5,512 bases of DNA from Lachnospiraceae bacterium. Lineage in GTDB: Bacteria > Bacillota > Clostridia > Lachnospirales > Lachnospiraceae. The notes beneath the pieces are model-generated. The model did not search any database, had not been told where the DNA came from, and saw nothing but the letters and a program-made list of their open reading frames with translations. Shown here piece after piece: positions 1 to 5,486 of the stretch. Both the position numbers and the translations under genes were made by a program. Location: assembly GCA_003453515.1 (NCBI GenBank), contig DMLD01000149.1, positions 1-5,512 of the forward strand, written 5' to 3'. Position 1 is the stretch's first letter, and each line of letters begins with the position of its first letter.

Positions 1-64
1 ATTTCTTTTTGATGTTTTCTTTAACCACGTCCGGATTTTCACGGACAAATTTGATGTCTAACAT
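1..64 (-). CDS. serS: Seryl-tRNA synthetase, N-terminal fragment (runs off the window edge)
   Basis: Only the first 21 codons are present. Reading leftward from the ATG at 64-62, the protein begins MLDIKFVRENPDVVKEN and continues into a lysine-rich stretch. This is the characteristic start of bacterial seryl-tRNA synthetases (MLD, then R-x-N-P/F-x-x-V), where the N-terminal long helical arm that grips tRNA-Ser begins. The enzyme charges tRNA-Ser with serine in the cytoplasm. The start lies 20 bases after the rnfB stop. A GGGAGG directly follows that stop (79-84), but its 14-base spacer to the ATG is longer than usual. No better in-frame start exists, and the conserved MLD start supports this ATG. 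No terminator or T-box leader fits in the gap, so transcription from the rnf promoter or from inside rnfB is inferred. The call rests on 21 residues only; catalytic motifs lie outside the window. Confidence 0.85.
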   Translation of the reverse strand, partial: MLDIKFVRENPDVVKENIKKK

Positions 65-84
65 ACTCTTAAAAATAACCTCCC

Positions 85-942
85 TTACGCCGGATCTTTC
101 TTGGCAGGTGCCTCCTTGGGCAGTCCCGTAGTCACATCGATAATGACCTTCTTAGGACACTTCATGGAGCAAAGCCCGCATCCGCGACATTTTTCCGGAT
201 CGATATGAGCGATGTTGTTCTCCACATGGACAGCGTCGAAATTACAGGACTTCTCGCAGATCCCGCACCCTATACAGCCTGCCTCACAAACCTTCATGAC
301 ATCCTTGCCCTTGTCCGTAGACGAGCAGGAAACCATATAGAAGGTCTTGAACTTCTCCGATTTGTACGGGATCAGCTCGATCAGATGCTTCGGACATGTG
401 CTGACGCACTGACCGCAGGCAACACATTTTTCCTTATCGACTACGGCAATACCGCCCTCGCCGATATGGATCGCGTCAAACTGACACACGCTTACACATG
501 AGCCGAGTCCGAGACAGCCCGTAGAGCATGCCTTTCCGCCCGCGCCCGGGATCGCTGCGGCTGCCCTGCAGTCCTCGATACCTACATATTCATACTTATT
601 CTTTGCCTTATCACAGGTCCCGGCACACTTTACAAATGCCACCTTCTTCACGGAAGCACCGGCGTCCACACCCATGATCTTTCCAATATTGGCTGCTACC
701 GGAGCTCCACCGACGGGACATCCGTTCACGGGAGCCGTCCCTGCCACTATAGCATCGGCCAGACCGTCACATCCCGGATAACCGCATCCTCCGCAGTTGT
801 TGCCGGGCAGGCACTCTCTGACCTGTACAACTCTCTCATCCACCTCTACGGCAAAAGCCTTTCCCGCTATGCCAAGCAGCAATCCGATAAGGATTCCAAG
901 CACTGCAAGCAGGACGATGGAAAATATAATAATATTTGTCAT
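85..942 (-). CDS. rnfB: Rnf complex subunit RnfB, iron-sulfur ferredoxin-oxidising subunit
   Basis: RnfB is the electron entry point of Rnf: it accepts electrons from reduced ferredoxin on the cytoplasmic side. The 285-residue protein has one N-terminal membrane helix (about 3-26), then a 4Fe-4S 'Fes' domain with C50, C53, C58 and C75 (NCGGCGYPGC...GCPVGG). Four ferredoxin-type motifs follow: C139/C143/C149/C153, C173/C176/C179/C183, C223/C226/C229/C233 and C252/C255/C258/C262. Further cysteines at 44, 106, 110, 125, 206 and 219 bring the total to 26. From memory of the family, the long clostridial RnfB has this layout, whereas proteobacterial RnfB is shorter with one ferredoxin pair. The tail (271-285) is Pro/Lys/Ala-rich. 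The ATG is set by an AAGGAGG at 948-954 with a 5-base spacer. It is the last rnf gene, 18 bases after rnfA. The family call is secure; which cysteines hold clusters is inferred. Confidence 0.97.
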   Translation of the reverse strand: MTNIIIFSIVLLAVLGILIGLLLGIAGKAFAVEVDERVVQVRECLPGNNCGGCGYPGCDGLADAIVAGTAPVNGCPVGGAPVAANIGKIMGVDAGASVKKVAFVKCAGTCDKAKNKYEYVGIEDCRAAAAIPGAGGKACSTGCLGLGSCVSVCQFDAIHIGEGGIAVVDKEKCVACGQCVSTCPKHLIELIPYKSEKFKTFYMVSCSSTDKGKDVMKVCEAGCIGCGICEKSCNFDAVHVENNIAHIDPEKCRGCGLCSMKCPKKVIIDVTTGLPKEAPAKKDPA

Positions 943-960
943 GATTACCTCCTTATCAGA

Positions 961-1536
961 TCAGAAGCTGACGCCGCCGAAGCCGCAAAATGCTATCGCC
1001 ATCAAGCCTGCCGTCACCAGCACGATCGGTGTTCCCTTCATGGCTGACGGGATATTGCTGTTTTCAAGCTTCTCCCTGATACCCGCCATGAGCACCATCG
1101 CCAGGAAAAATCCCACCGACGCACCAAGACCTCTGATAGTTGCCTCCAAGATATTGTCTCCGTACTGGACCGACAAAAGCGCAACACCGAGTACGGCGCA
1201 GTTTGTCGTGATCAGCGGCAGATATACTCCAAGCGCCTGATAAAGACCTTTCATGGACTTTTTCATAAACATCTCTACGAACTGCACCAAAGCCGCTATG
1301 ACCAGAATGAATACGATGGTATTTAAGTATTCAAGATCGTTTGGCTTAAGCAGCAGATTGTACAGCGTAGATGTTATCAGCGATGCGATCGTTATGACAA
1401 ATATGACCGCTCCGCCCATTCCGGCTGCTGTCTGAACCTTCTTTGACACTCCGAGGAAAGGACATATTCCAAGGAACTGGCTAAGCACGAAGTTGTTGAC
1501 CAGCGCTGCCGTAAACAAAATCGTAAATAAAGTCAT
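961..1536 (-). CDS. rnfA: Rnf complex integral membrane subunit RnfA
   Basis: RnfA is one of two related six-helix membrane subunits (with RnfE) that form the core through which electrons cross the membrane. The 191-residue length matches the family. Hydrophobic segments lie at about 3-22, 38-58, 70-90, 101-121, 131-153 and 170-188. The family signature FVLSQFLGICPFLGVSKK is present, with C25, and a second half-motif LPLITTNCAVLG carries C113. In Rnf and the homologous Nqr complex these two cysteines, with the matching pair in the partner, bind a [2Fe-2S] cluster within the membrane. C184 is extra. The ATG overlaps the rnfE stop by 4 bases (ATGA, 1533-1536), and an AAAGGAGG at 1546-1553 sits 9 bases ahead, so translation is probably coupled to rnfE. 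NqrE is the close alternative, but the neighbouring rnfB and rnfC settle the call. Confidence 0.97.
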   Translation of the reverse strand: MTLFTILFTAALVNNFVLSQFLGICPFLGVSKKVQTAAGMGGAVIFVITIASLITSTLYNLLLKPNDLEYLNTIVFILVIAALVQFVEMFMKKSMKGLYQALGVYLPLITTNCAVLGVALLSVQYGDNILEATIRGLGASVGFFLAMVLMAGIREKLENSNIPSAMKGTPIVLVTAGLMAIAFCGFGGVSF

Positions 1537-2276
1537 GCCTCTCCACCTCCTTTATCTGCACCATCACCGGCGAACTTATCCTCCACTGTTGCAAGCGTCG
1601 AGTCGTCCATGGTAGAAGCCGCGTTATCCATCGGATCAACGCTCAACTCGGGCTCCGCATTTTTCTTCTTTTCCTCTCTGTTGGTCGCAGCGGGAAGCAG
1701 AAAATGATTCTGCAGCGCCGTGAGTCCCGCGAGTACGAAAAATGCTCCCGGAGCCATTACGAATATGGCTATGTTTGCCACACTCGGGATAACCTCAAAT
1801 CCGAATATCGAGCCGCTTCCGAGCAGCTCTCTTACGATACCGATACATGTCAGACCGACCGTAAATCCAAGCCCCATACCAAGTCCGTCAAAGCACGATG
1901 CCATGATCGGATTCTTGGATGCGTAGGACTCGGCACGACCGAGTATGATACAGTTAACGACTATAAGCGGTATATACACTCCGAGTGCCGAGTATAAAAA
2001 CGGCACATATGCCTGCAGCAAAAGCTGTACTATGGTCACGAACGAAGCGACGACCACGATAAATGCCGGTATACGCACCTTGTCGGGAATGATCTTGCGA
2101 AGTGCGGATATAAGCATGTTTGACAGCACCAAAACGACTGTCGTGGAAAGTCCCATGCCCACACCGTTGATAGCCGATGATGTCACGGCAAGCGTAGGAC
2201 ACATACCGAGCATAAGCACAAAGGTCGGGTTCTCCTTGACAAGACCGTTCCCCATACGTTCTGTAAATACACTCAT
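1533..2276 (-). CDS. rnfE: Rnf complex integral membrane subunit RnfE, with charged C-terminal tail
   Basis: RnfE is the partner of RnfA in the membrane core of ferredoxin:NAD+ oxidoreductase. With the ATG at 2276 it has 247 residues. The family motif NPTFVLMLGMCPTLAVT carries C26, and IPLIVVNCIILGRAE carries C109; these match the RnfA cysteines and should help bind the shared [2Fe-2S] cluster. Six hydrophobic segments end near residue 195. Start choice: a GTG one codon upstream (2279) is possible and would give 248 residues. The AAAGGAGG at 2284-2291 is 7 bases from the ATG but only 4 from the GTG, so the ATG is preferred. It overlaps the rnfG stop by one base (TGATG). Residues from about 199 to the end form a hydrophilic tail, acidic overall, rich in Asp, Glu, Ala and Gly, which makes the protein somewhat long for the family. 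Confidence 0.96.
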   Translation of the reverse strand: MSVFTERMGNGLVKENPTFVLMLGMCPTLAVTSSAINGVGMGLSTTVVLVLSNMLISALRKIIPDKVRIPAFIVVVASFVTIVQLLLQAYVPFLYSALGVYIPLIVVNCIILGRAESYASKNPIMASCFDGLGMGLGFTVGLTCIGIVRELLGSGSIFGFEVIPSVANIAIFVMAPGAFFVLAGLTALQNHFLLPAATNREEKKKNAEPELSVDPMDNAASTMDDSTLATVEDKFAGDGADKGGGEA

Positions 2277-2926
2277 CACGACGCCTCCTTTCCGGCCGCG
2301 TCTGCGAACAACACTCCCTTAACGGCATTTGTTATTGCACGGCTTGTAACGGTGGCACCTGAGAGTGCCTGTACCTGTGAGTCATTTGACTCTTGCTTGT
2401 TATACATCACCTGTGACGGGTCTGAGGGAGCAACCTTACCCGCAAAGCTCTTCTGCCATTCCTCATCCTCACAGTTGGCTCCAAGTCCGGCAGTCTCCGC
2501 CTGGGCGGTAATGGCAATTCCTGTTATCTTTTTCTCACCATCCACGCCAAGGGCAAAGCTTACGTCGCCGCCGTATCCCTTCTTGGCTGTAACGAGGTAA
2601 ACCTTTCCTCCGTTTGATGTCGGATGGACCTCCTCTACTGTCACCCATGTGATCAGCGAAGCAGTTTCCTCACTGACATCCGCGTTTGACAGATCATGTG
2701 ACTTCAGGTAATCCGATGCGGCAGTGACCATAGCCTCGTCATTGTCCAGCACACTGTCACCCGATGCCACTACCTTGGCGCACGCCTCATTGTTGGTCTT
2801 GGCCTGAGCCTTCTCGATAGGCTCCTTAGTTATCGCATATACGCCGGCAAGCACTGCTCCGAGCACCAGCGTTATCAGACACAGGATGATGGCGTCCTTG
2901 ATCATGGTATCCTTTTTCTTTTCCAC
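2276..2926 (-). CDS. rnfG: Rnf complex flavoprotein subunit RnfG (covalent FMN)
   Basis: RnfG is a membrane-anchored flavoprotein that carries electrons between the membrane subunits of Rnf; its FMN domain (FMN_bind family) lies outside the cytoplasm. The 216-residue protein has a lysine-rich N-terminus, one membrane helix (about 11-32), and a soluble domain. The flavin site SGATVTS is at 189-195; T192 is the expected residue for the phosphoester-linked FMN, added by an ApbE/Ftp flavin transferase not encoded here. The upstream TAQAETAGLGANC (140-152) is the other conserved FMN_bind stretch. The start is a GTG directly abutting the rnfD stop (TGAGTG). It is fixed by an AAAAAGGAGG at 2935-2944 with an 8-base spacer; the first in-frame ATG (codon 8) is about 30 bases from that site and less likely. 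NqrC is the homologue in the Nqr complex. Confidence 0.96.
   Translation of the reverse strand: MEKKKDTMIKDAIILCLITLVLGAVLAGVYAITKEPIEKAQAKTNNEACAKVVASGDSVLDNDEAMVTAASDYLKSHDLSNADVSEETASLITWVTVEEVHPTSNGGKVYLVTAKKGYGGDVSFALGVDGEKKITGIAITAQAETAGLGANCEDEEWQKSFAGKVAPSDPSQVMYNKQESNDSQVQALSGATVTSRAITNAVKGVLFADAAGKEAS
2284..2291 (-). promoter_or_regulatory. Ribosome-binding site of rnfE (favours the ATG)
   Basis: AAAGGAGG inside the end of rnfG is 7 bases from the ATG at 2276 and 4 bases from the adjoining GTG at 2279. The ATG has the better spacing. Confidence 0.8.
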
Positions 2927-3940
2927 TCAGGCCACCTCCTTTTTCTTCTCATGTTCCTTGCCAAAAGGCTTGGGGATAGTAAATCTCTCGATGAGCGGTA
3001 CACAAAGGTTTCCGATGATGATAGCAAACGAAACACCCTCGGCACTCTCTCCGAAAAATCTGAACAGCGCGGTGAGCAATCCCAGGAGCACCGCATATAT
3101 GACCTGTCCCTTTCTCGTTATCGGGCTTGTCACATAGTCGGTCGCCATGAACCATGCTCCGAGCATCAGTCCGCCTCCGCAAAGCTCATAAAACAGCGGA
3201 TAAGGTGCTCCTCCAACCGCAAACTCATATATAAGATCAATTATCGCGAAAGTACATATGTAGATCACCGGGATATGCCACGTAATAACACGGCGGATCA
3301 GAAGATATGCCGCACCGATAAGAAGTGCAACCACTGATGTCTCGCCGATGGTTCCCGTCGTTGTACCTAAGAACATATCCTTAAGGCTTGGCAGGCCTCC
3401 GATCATGGCACCTGTCTTTACCTGCATGAGCGGTGTCGCGGAGCTCGTTGCATCGACTGCGATACCGTACATCCAGTTTGCTCCCTCGGTGATCGTGAAG
3501 CTGGTCATCGCACTTGAAAATGAAAGCACCATGAAGCACCTTCCCGCAAGTGCAGGGTTCATAAAGTTCTGTCCAAGTCCTCCAAAGACCTGCTTTCCGA
3601 TGATGATTGCAAATACTCCGCCGATCACACACATCCAAAGCGGGATCGTGCTCGGCAGGTTCAGTGCAAGTAAAAGTCCGGTAAGTAAAGCAGAAAAATC
3701 GCCTGTAGTTACTCTCTGCTTCATGCACTTTTGCCAGATGTACTCAGCAAGTACACAGCTGACACAGGTCGTAAGTATTACCAAGACCGCGCTCAATCTG
3801 AAGTTCCATATTCCCACAGCCGTTGCCGGTATAAGCGCGATCACCACATCACGCATGATAGATGTCGTCGATGAGCGATCCCTCACATGGGGTGATGAGG
3901 ACACGCTGTACAGCTTTTTGGTTTCTTTTGTTTCTTCCAT
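2927..3940 (-). CDS. rnfD: Rnf complex membrane flavoprotein subunit RnfD (covalent FMN)
   Basis: RnfD is a multi-helix membrane subunit, homologous to NqrB, that carries covalent FMN and is thought to take part in ion translocation. With the ATG at 3940 it has 337 residues. It shows about nine to ten hydrophobic segments. The family motif GGLGQNFMNPALAGR lies at about 120-134. The flavin-attachment motif DATSSATPL starts at D163, with T169 the expected FMN-bearing residue. The C-terminal stretch FMATDYVTSPITRKGQ and the EGVSFAIIIGN segment are also typical. Start choice: a GTG two codons upstream (3946) overlaps the rnfC stop by 4 bases, but the AAAGGAGG at 3951-3958 is only 4 bases from it and 10 from the ATG. 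I prefer the ATG, though the choice is open. Either way rnfD is tightly joined to rnfC, and its TGA abuts the rnfG GTG. The tail is Lys/Glu-rich. Confidence 0.96.
   Translation of the reverse strand: MEETKETKKLYSVSSSPHVRDRSSTTSIMRDVVIALIPATAVGIWNFRLSAVLVILTTCVSCVLAEYIWQKCMKQRVTTGDFSALLTGLLLALNLPSTIPLWMCVIGGVFAIIIGKQVFGGLGQNFMNPALAGRCFMVLSFSSAMTSFTITEGANWMYGIAVDATSSATPLMQVKTGAMIGGLPSLKDMFLGTTTGTIGETSVVALLIGAAYLLIRRVITWHIPVIYICTFAIIDLIYEFAVGGAPYPLFYELCGGGLMLGAWFMATDYVTSPITRKGQVIYAVLLGLLTALFRFFGESAEGVSFAIIIGNLCVPLIERFTIPKPFGKEHEKKKEVA
2935..2944 (-). promoter_or_regulatory. Ribosome-binding site of rnfG (fixes a GTG start)
   Basis: AAAAAGGAGG inside the end of rnfD is 8 bases from the GTG at 2926-2924. 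The first in-frame ATG (2905) is 29 bases away, so the GTG is the start. Confidence 0.85.
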
Positions 3941-3942
3941 GA

Positions 3943-5379
3943 TCACGCATCCTCCTTTCCTTTATCATCTGCCGCTGCTTCTGCCTCAGCCTTTTTCTCT
4001 TCCTCGGCTGCCTTGGCTTCCTCAGCCTTCTTCTTTTCCTCCGCAGCCTTCGCCTGTGCGGCTCTGTTCTTCGCCATCACCGCCTGACGGCACTGCTTAA
4101 AGGTCTGTGTAAGTCTTCTCTTTGCCGGGCAGACAAATGTACACGTGCCGCATTCGTAGCACTCCATACCGTTCAACGCCTCAAACGCCTCGAGGTCTCC
4201 CCTCTCGCCTGCCTGAGCCATCATCTGCGGTACCAGATGACACGGACATACGCTCGCGCATCTGCCGCATCGAATACAGTTGCTCGGCTCATTTTTCCTG
4301 ACCTCATCCTCGCTCAGTGCAAGTATGGAGGACGATGTCTTGGTGATGGGCGTCTCCAGGTCAAACATTGCCATACCCATCATGGGGCCGCCGGAGATCA
4401 GCTTCGCTGCGCCTTCCGCCTTCAGTCCGCCTGCCTTTTCAAGCACCTCGGCGTGGCTCATGCCAAATCTCACAAGGTAGTTTTGCGGATCAGCCATTGC
4501 CTCTCCCGTCATGGTCATGACCCTTGTCATGGACGGTGTCGACTTGACCACTGCGTCATATATGGCAAGCATCGTCTGAACATTGTCCACGATACAGCCG
4601 ACGTCCGCAGGCAAAAGCTTCGCATGAAGCCTGCGTCCCGTCGTCACATATATGATCTGACGCTCCGCTCCCTGCGGATACTTTGTCTTTAGTCTCTTTA
4701 TCTCAATGTTGGGATCACTCTCTGTCAGATATGAGAGCTTCTCTATTGCCTCGGGCTTGTTGTCTTCAATGGCGATGACACCCTTGGCATTTTTAAAAAT
4801 AGAAAGCACGACCCTGAGCCCCTCTATGAGCTCCTCCGGTCGCTCGAGCATCAGACGGTAATCGCTTGTCAGATACGGCTCACACTCCGCGCCGTTGATT
4901 ATGACGTGATCGATCTGATCTTCATTTTTCGGCGTTACCTTTACATTGGTCGGGAAGCCCGCGCCTCCCATGCCGACTATGCCGGCATCCTTGATGATCC
5001 GGCGGATGGTCGCTGCGTCCAAAGACTTATAGTCTCTCTCAGTGCCAAGTCCGTCGATCGGTGTGTAGTTTTTGTCATTCTCAATTACAACACAGGTGGC
5101 CTTTGCTCCGGATGAGAGAAGTCTGGGCTCGATCGCTGTGACCTTGCCGGATACAGAACTTACGATGTTCGCCGAGATAAATCCGCTCGCCTCGCCGATC
5201 AGCTGTCCCATCTTTACTTCATCTCCAACCTCCACCACCGGTGTCGCCGGCGCGCCTATATGCTGGCTCATCGGAAATACAAGCACATCTCCCGCCTCAA
5301 GCGTTTTGATCGGCCTGTTCTCTGATAAAGACTTTCCCTCATAGGGGTGCGCGCCTCCTCGAAAGGTTGACAGTCCCAC
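3943..5379 (-). CDS. rnfC: Rnf complex NADH-binding iron-sulfur subunit RnfC
   Basis: RnfC is the cytoplasmic subunit that hands electrons to NAD+. It is related to the 51-kDa NADH/FMN subunit of complex I. The 478-residue protein has, in order: the RnfC N-terminal domain (about 1-100, with a lipoyl-like GDEVKMGQLIG region); the NADH/FMN-binding region, with GIVGMGGAGFPTNVK at 133-147, NGAECEPYLTSDYRLM at 162-177 and KYPQGAERQ at 233-241; an SLBB-type region; two [4Fe-4S] motifs, C368/C371/C374/C378 and C407/C410/C413/C417; and an Ala/Lys/Glu-rich tail (about 438-478). The start is a GTG with a strong AAAGGAGG (5388-5395) 8 bases ahead, and GLSTFRGGAHP is the expected N-terminus. It is the first gene of the operon, about 72 bases behind the predicted transcription start. 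No damage is visible. Confidence 0.97.
   Translation of the reverse strand: MGLSTFRGGAHPYEGKSLSENRPIKTLEAGDVLVFPMSQHIGAPATPVVEVGDEVKMGQLIGEASGFISANIVSSVSGKVTAIEPRLLSSGAKATCVVIENDKNYTPIDGLGTERDYKSLDAATIRRIIKDAGIVGMGGAGFPTNVKVTPKNEDQIDHVIINGAECEPYLTSDYRLMLERPEELIEGLRVVLSIFKNAKGVIAIEDNKPEAIEKLSYLTESDPNIEIKRLKTKYPQGAERQIIYVTTGRRLHAKLLPADVGCIVDNVQTMLAIYDAVVKSTPSMTRVMTMTGEAMADPQNYLVRFGMSHAEVLEKAGGLKAEGAAKLISGGPMMGMAMFDLETPITKTSSSILALSEDEVRKNEPSNCIRCGRCASVCPCHLVPQMMAQAGERGDLEAFEALNGMECYECGTCTFVCPAKRRLTQTFKQCRQAVMAKNRAAQAKAAEEKKKAEEAKAAEEEKKAEAEAAADDKGKEDA
3951..3958 (-). promoter_or_regulatory. Ribosome-binding site of rnfD (bears on ATG versus GTG)
   Basis: AAAGGAGG inside the last codons of rnfC is 4 bases from the GTG at 3946 and 10 bases from the ATG at 3940. 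The second spacing is nearer the normal range, so the ATG is favoured, but not decisively. Confidence 0.75.
3979..4050 (-). repeat. Tandem 36-base / 12-residue repeat in the RnfC tail
   Basis: Two adjoining 12-residue units, KAAEEKKKAEEA (RnfC 444-455) and KAAEEEKKAEAE (456-467), agree at 9 of 12 positions. They are part of an Ala/Lys/Glu-rich tail likely to form a charged helix or coiled coil. At the DNA level the units are imperfect, so this is a diverged or composition-driven repeat rather than a recent duplication. Confidence 0.55.
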
Positions 5380-5387
5380 GGTTGCTA

Positions 5388-5395
5388 CCTCCTTT
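5388..5395 (-). promoter_or_regulatory. Ribosome-binding site of rnfC (fixes a GTG start)
   Basis: AAAGGAGG on the minus strand lies 8 bases before the GTG at 5379-5377. Its near-perfect complementarity to the 16S rRNA 3' end and ideal spacing make the GTG the true start, supported by the conserved RnfC N-terminus that follows. Confidence 0.9.
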
Positions 5396-5415
5396 TTACA
5401 TTACTTTCACGATTC

Positions 5416-5450
5416 GTTGATCTTGAATAACATTTGTATCAGAAATCAAC
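5416..5450 (-). promoter_or_regulatory. Possible hairpin at the 5' end of the rnf mRNA
   Basis: The minus strand reads GTTGATTT (5443-5450) and AGATCAAC (5416-5423), which can form an 8-base-pair stem with one G-U pair and a 19-base loop. The stem begins within a few bases of the predicted transcription start. It is not followed by a U-run, so it is not a terminator. A 5' stem-loop could protect the mRNA from decay, or the same inverted repeat could be a protein-binding site. Arms of this length can occur by chance in AT-rich DNA. Confidence 0.35.
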
Positions 5451-5457
5451 CTTGCAT

Positions 5458-5486
5458 ATTATACCACAAAACAATCCCTTACGCAA
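5458..5486 (-). promoter_or_regulatory. Sigma-A type promoter of the rnf operon
   Basis: On the minus strand there is a perfect -10 hexamer TATAAT (5458-5463) preceded by TGG, which makes an extended -10 (TG-N-TATAAT). Exactly 17 bases upstream is TTGCGT (5481-5486), matching the first three bases of the -35 consensus. The stretch beyond the -35 (5487-5512) is AT-rich. The predicted transcription start is about 5451-5453, giving a leader of roughly 72 bases before the rnfC GTG. It is the only good promoter visible in the window and correctly placed to drive all six rnf genes. No clear operator was recognised. Confidence 0.8.

Noticed and set aside
65..84. Transcription terminator between rnfB and serS
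   Set aside because: The gap is 20 bases, with no inverted repeat; the T-run on the minus strand is not preceded by a GC stem.
921..960. TATTAT-like element at the start of rnfB as an internal promoter
   Set aside because: The AT-rich codons for Asn-Ile-Ile-Ile explain it, and no -35-like hexamer lies at the right distance.
797..1240. Plus-strand open frame of 147 codons across the rnfA-rnfB joint
   Set aside because: It is antisense to conserved coding sequence in both genes and its composition is that expected of a reversed membrane-protein gene.
1954..2328. Minus-strand open frame of 124 codons overlapping rnfE and rnfG in another frame
   Set aside because: It is a frame shadow: the product is Arg/Tyr/Cys-rich with no family resemblance, and the real frames are intact.
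3348..4100. Open frame of 250 codons on the plus strand opposite rnfD and the end of rnfC
   Set aside because: It lies wholly antisense to two clearly identified genes, has low-complexity Ser/Pro stretches that mirror the RnfC Ala/Glu/Lys tail, shows no known domain, and has no convincing ribosome-binding site.
85..5379. Reading the operon as Na+-translocating NADH:quinone reductase (nqr)
   Set aside because: An nqrA- and nqrF-type gene would be needed. Instead there is rnfB, with many iron-sulfur motifs, and rnfC, with two 4Fe-4S motifs, so it is Rnf.
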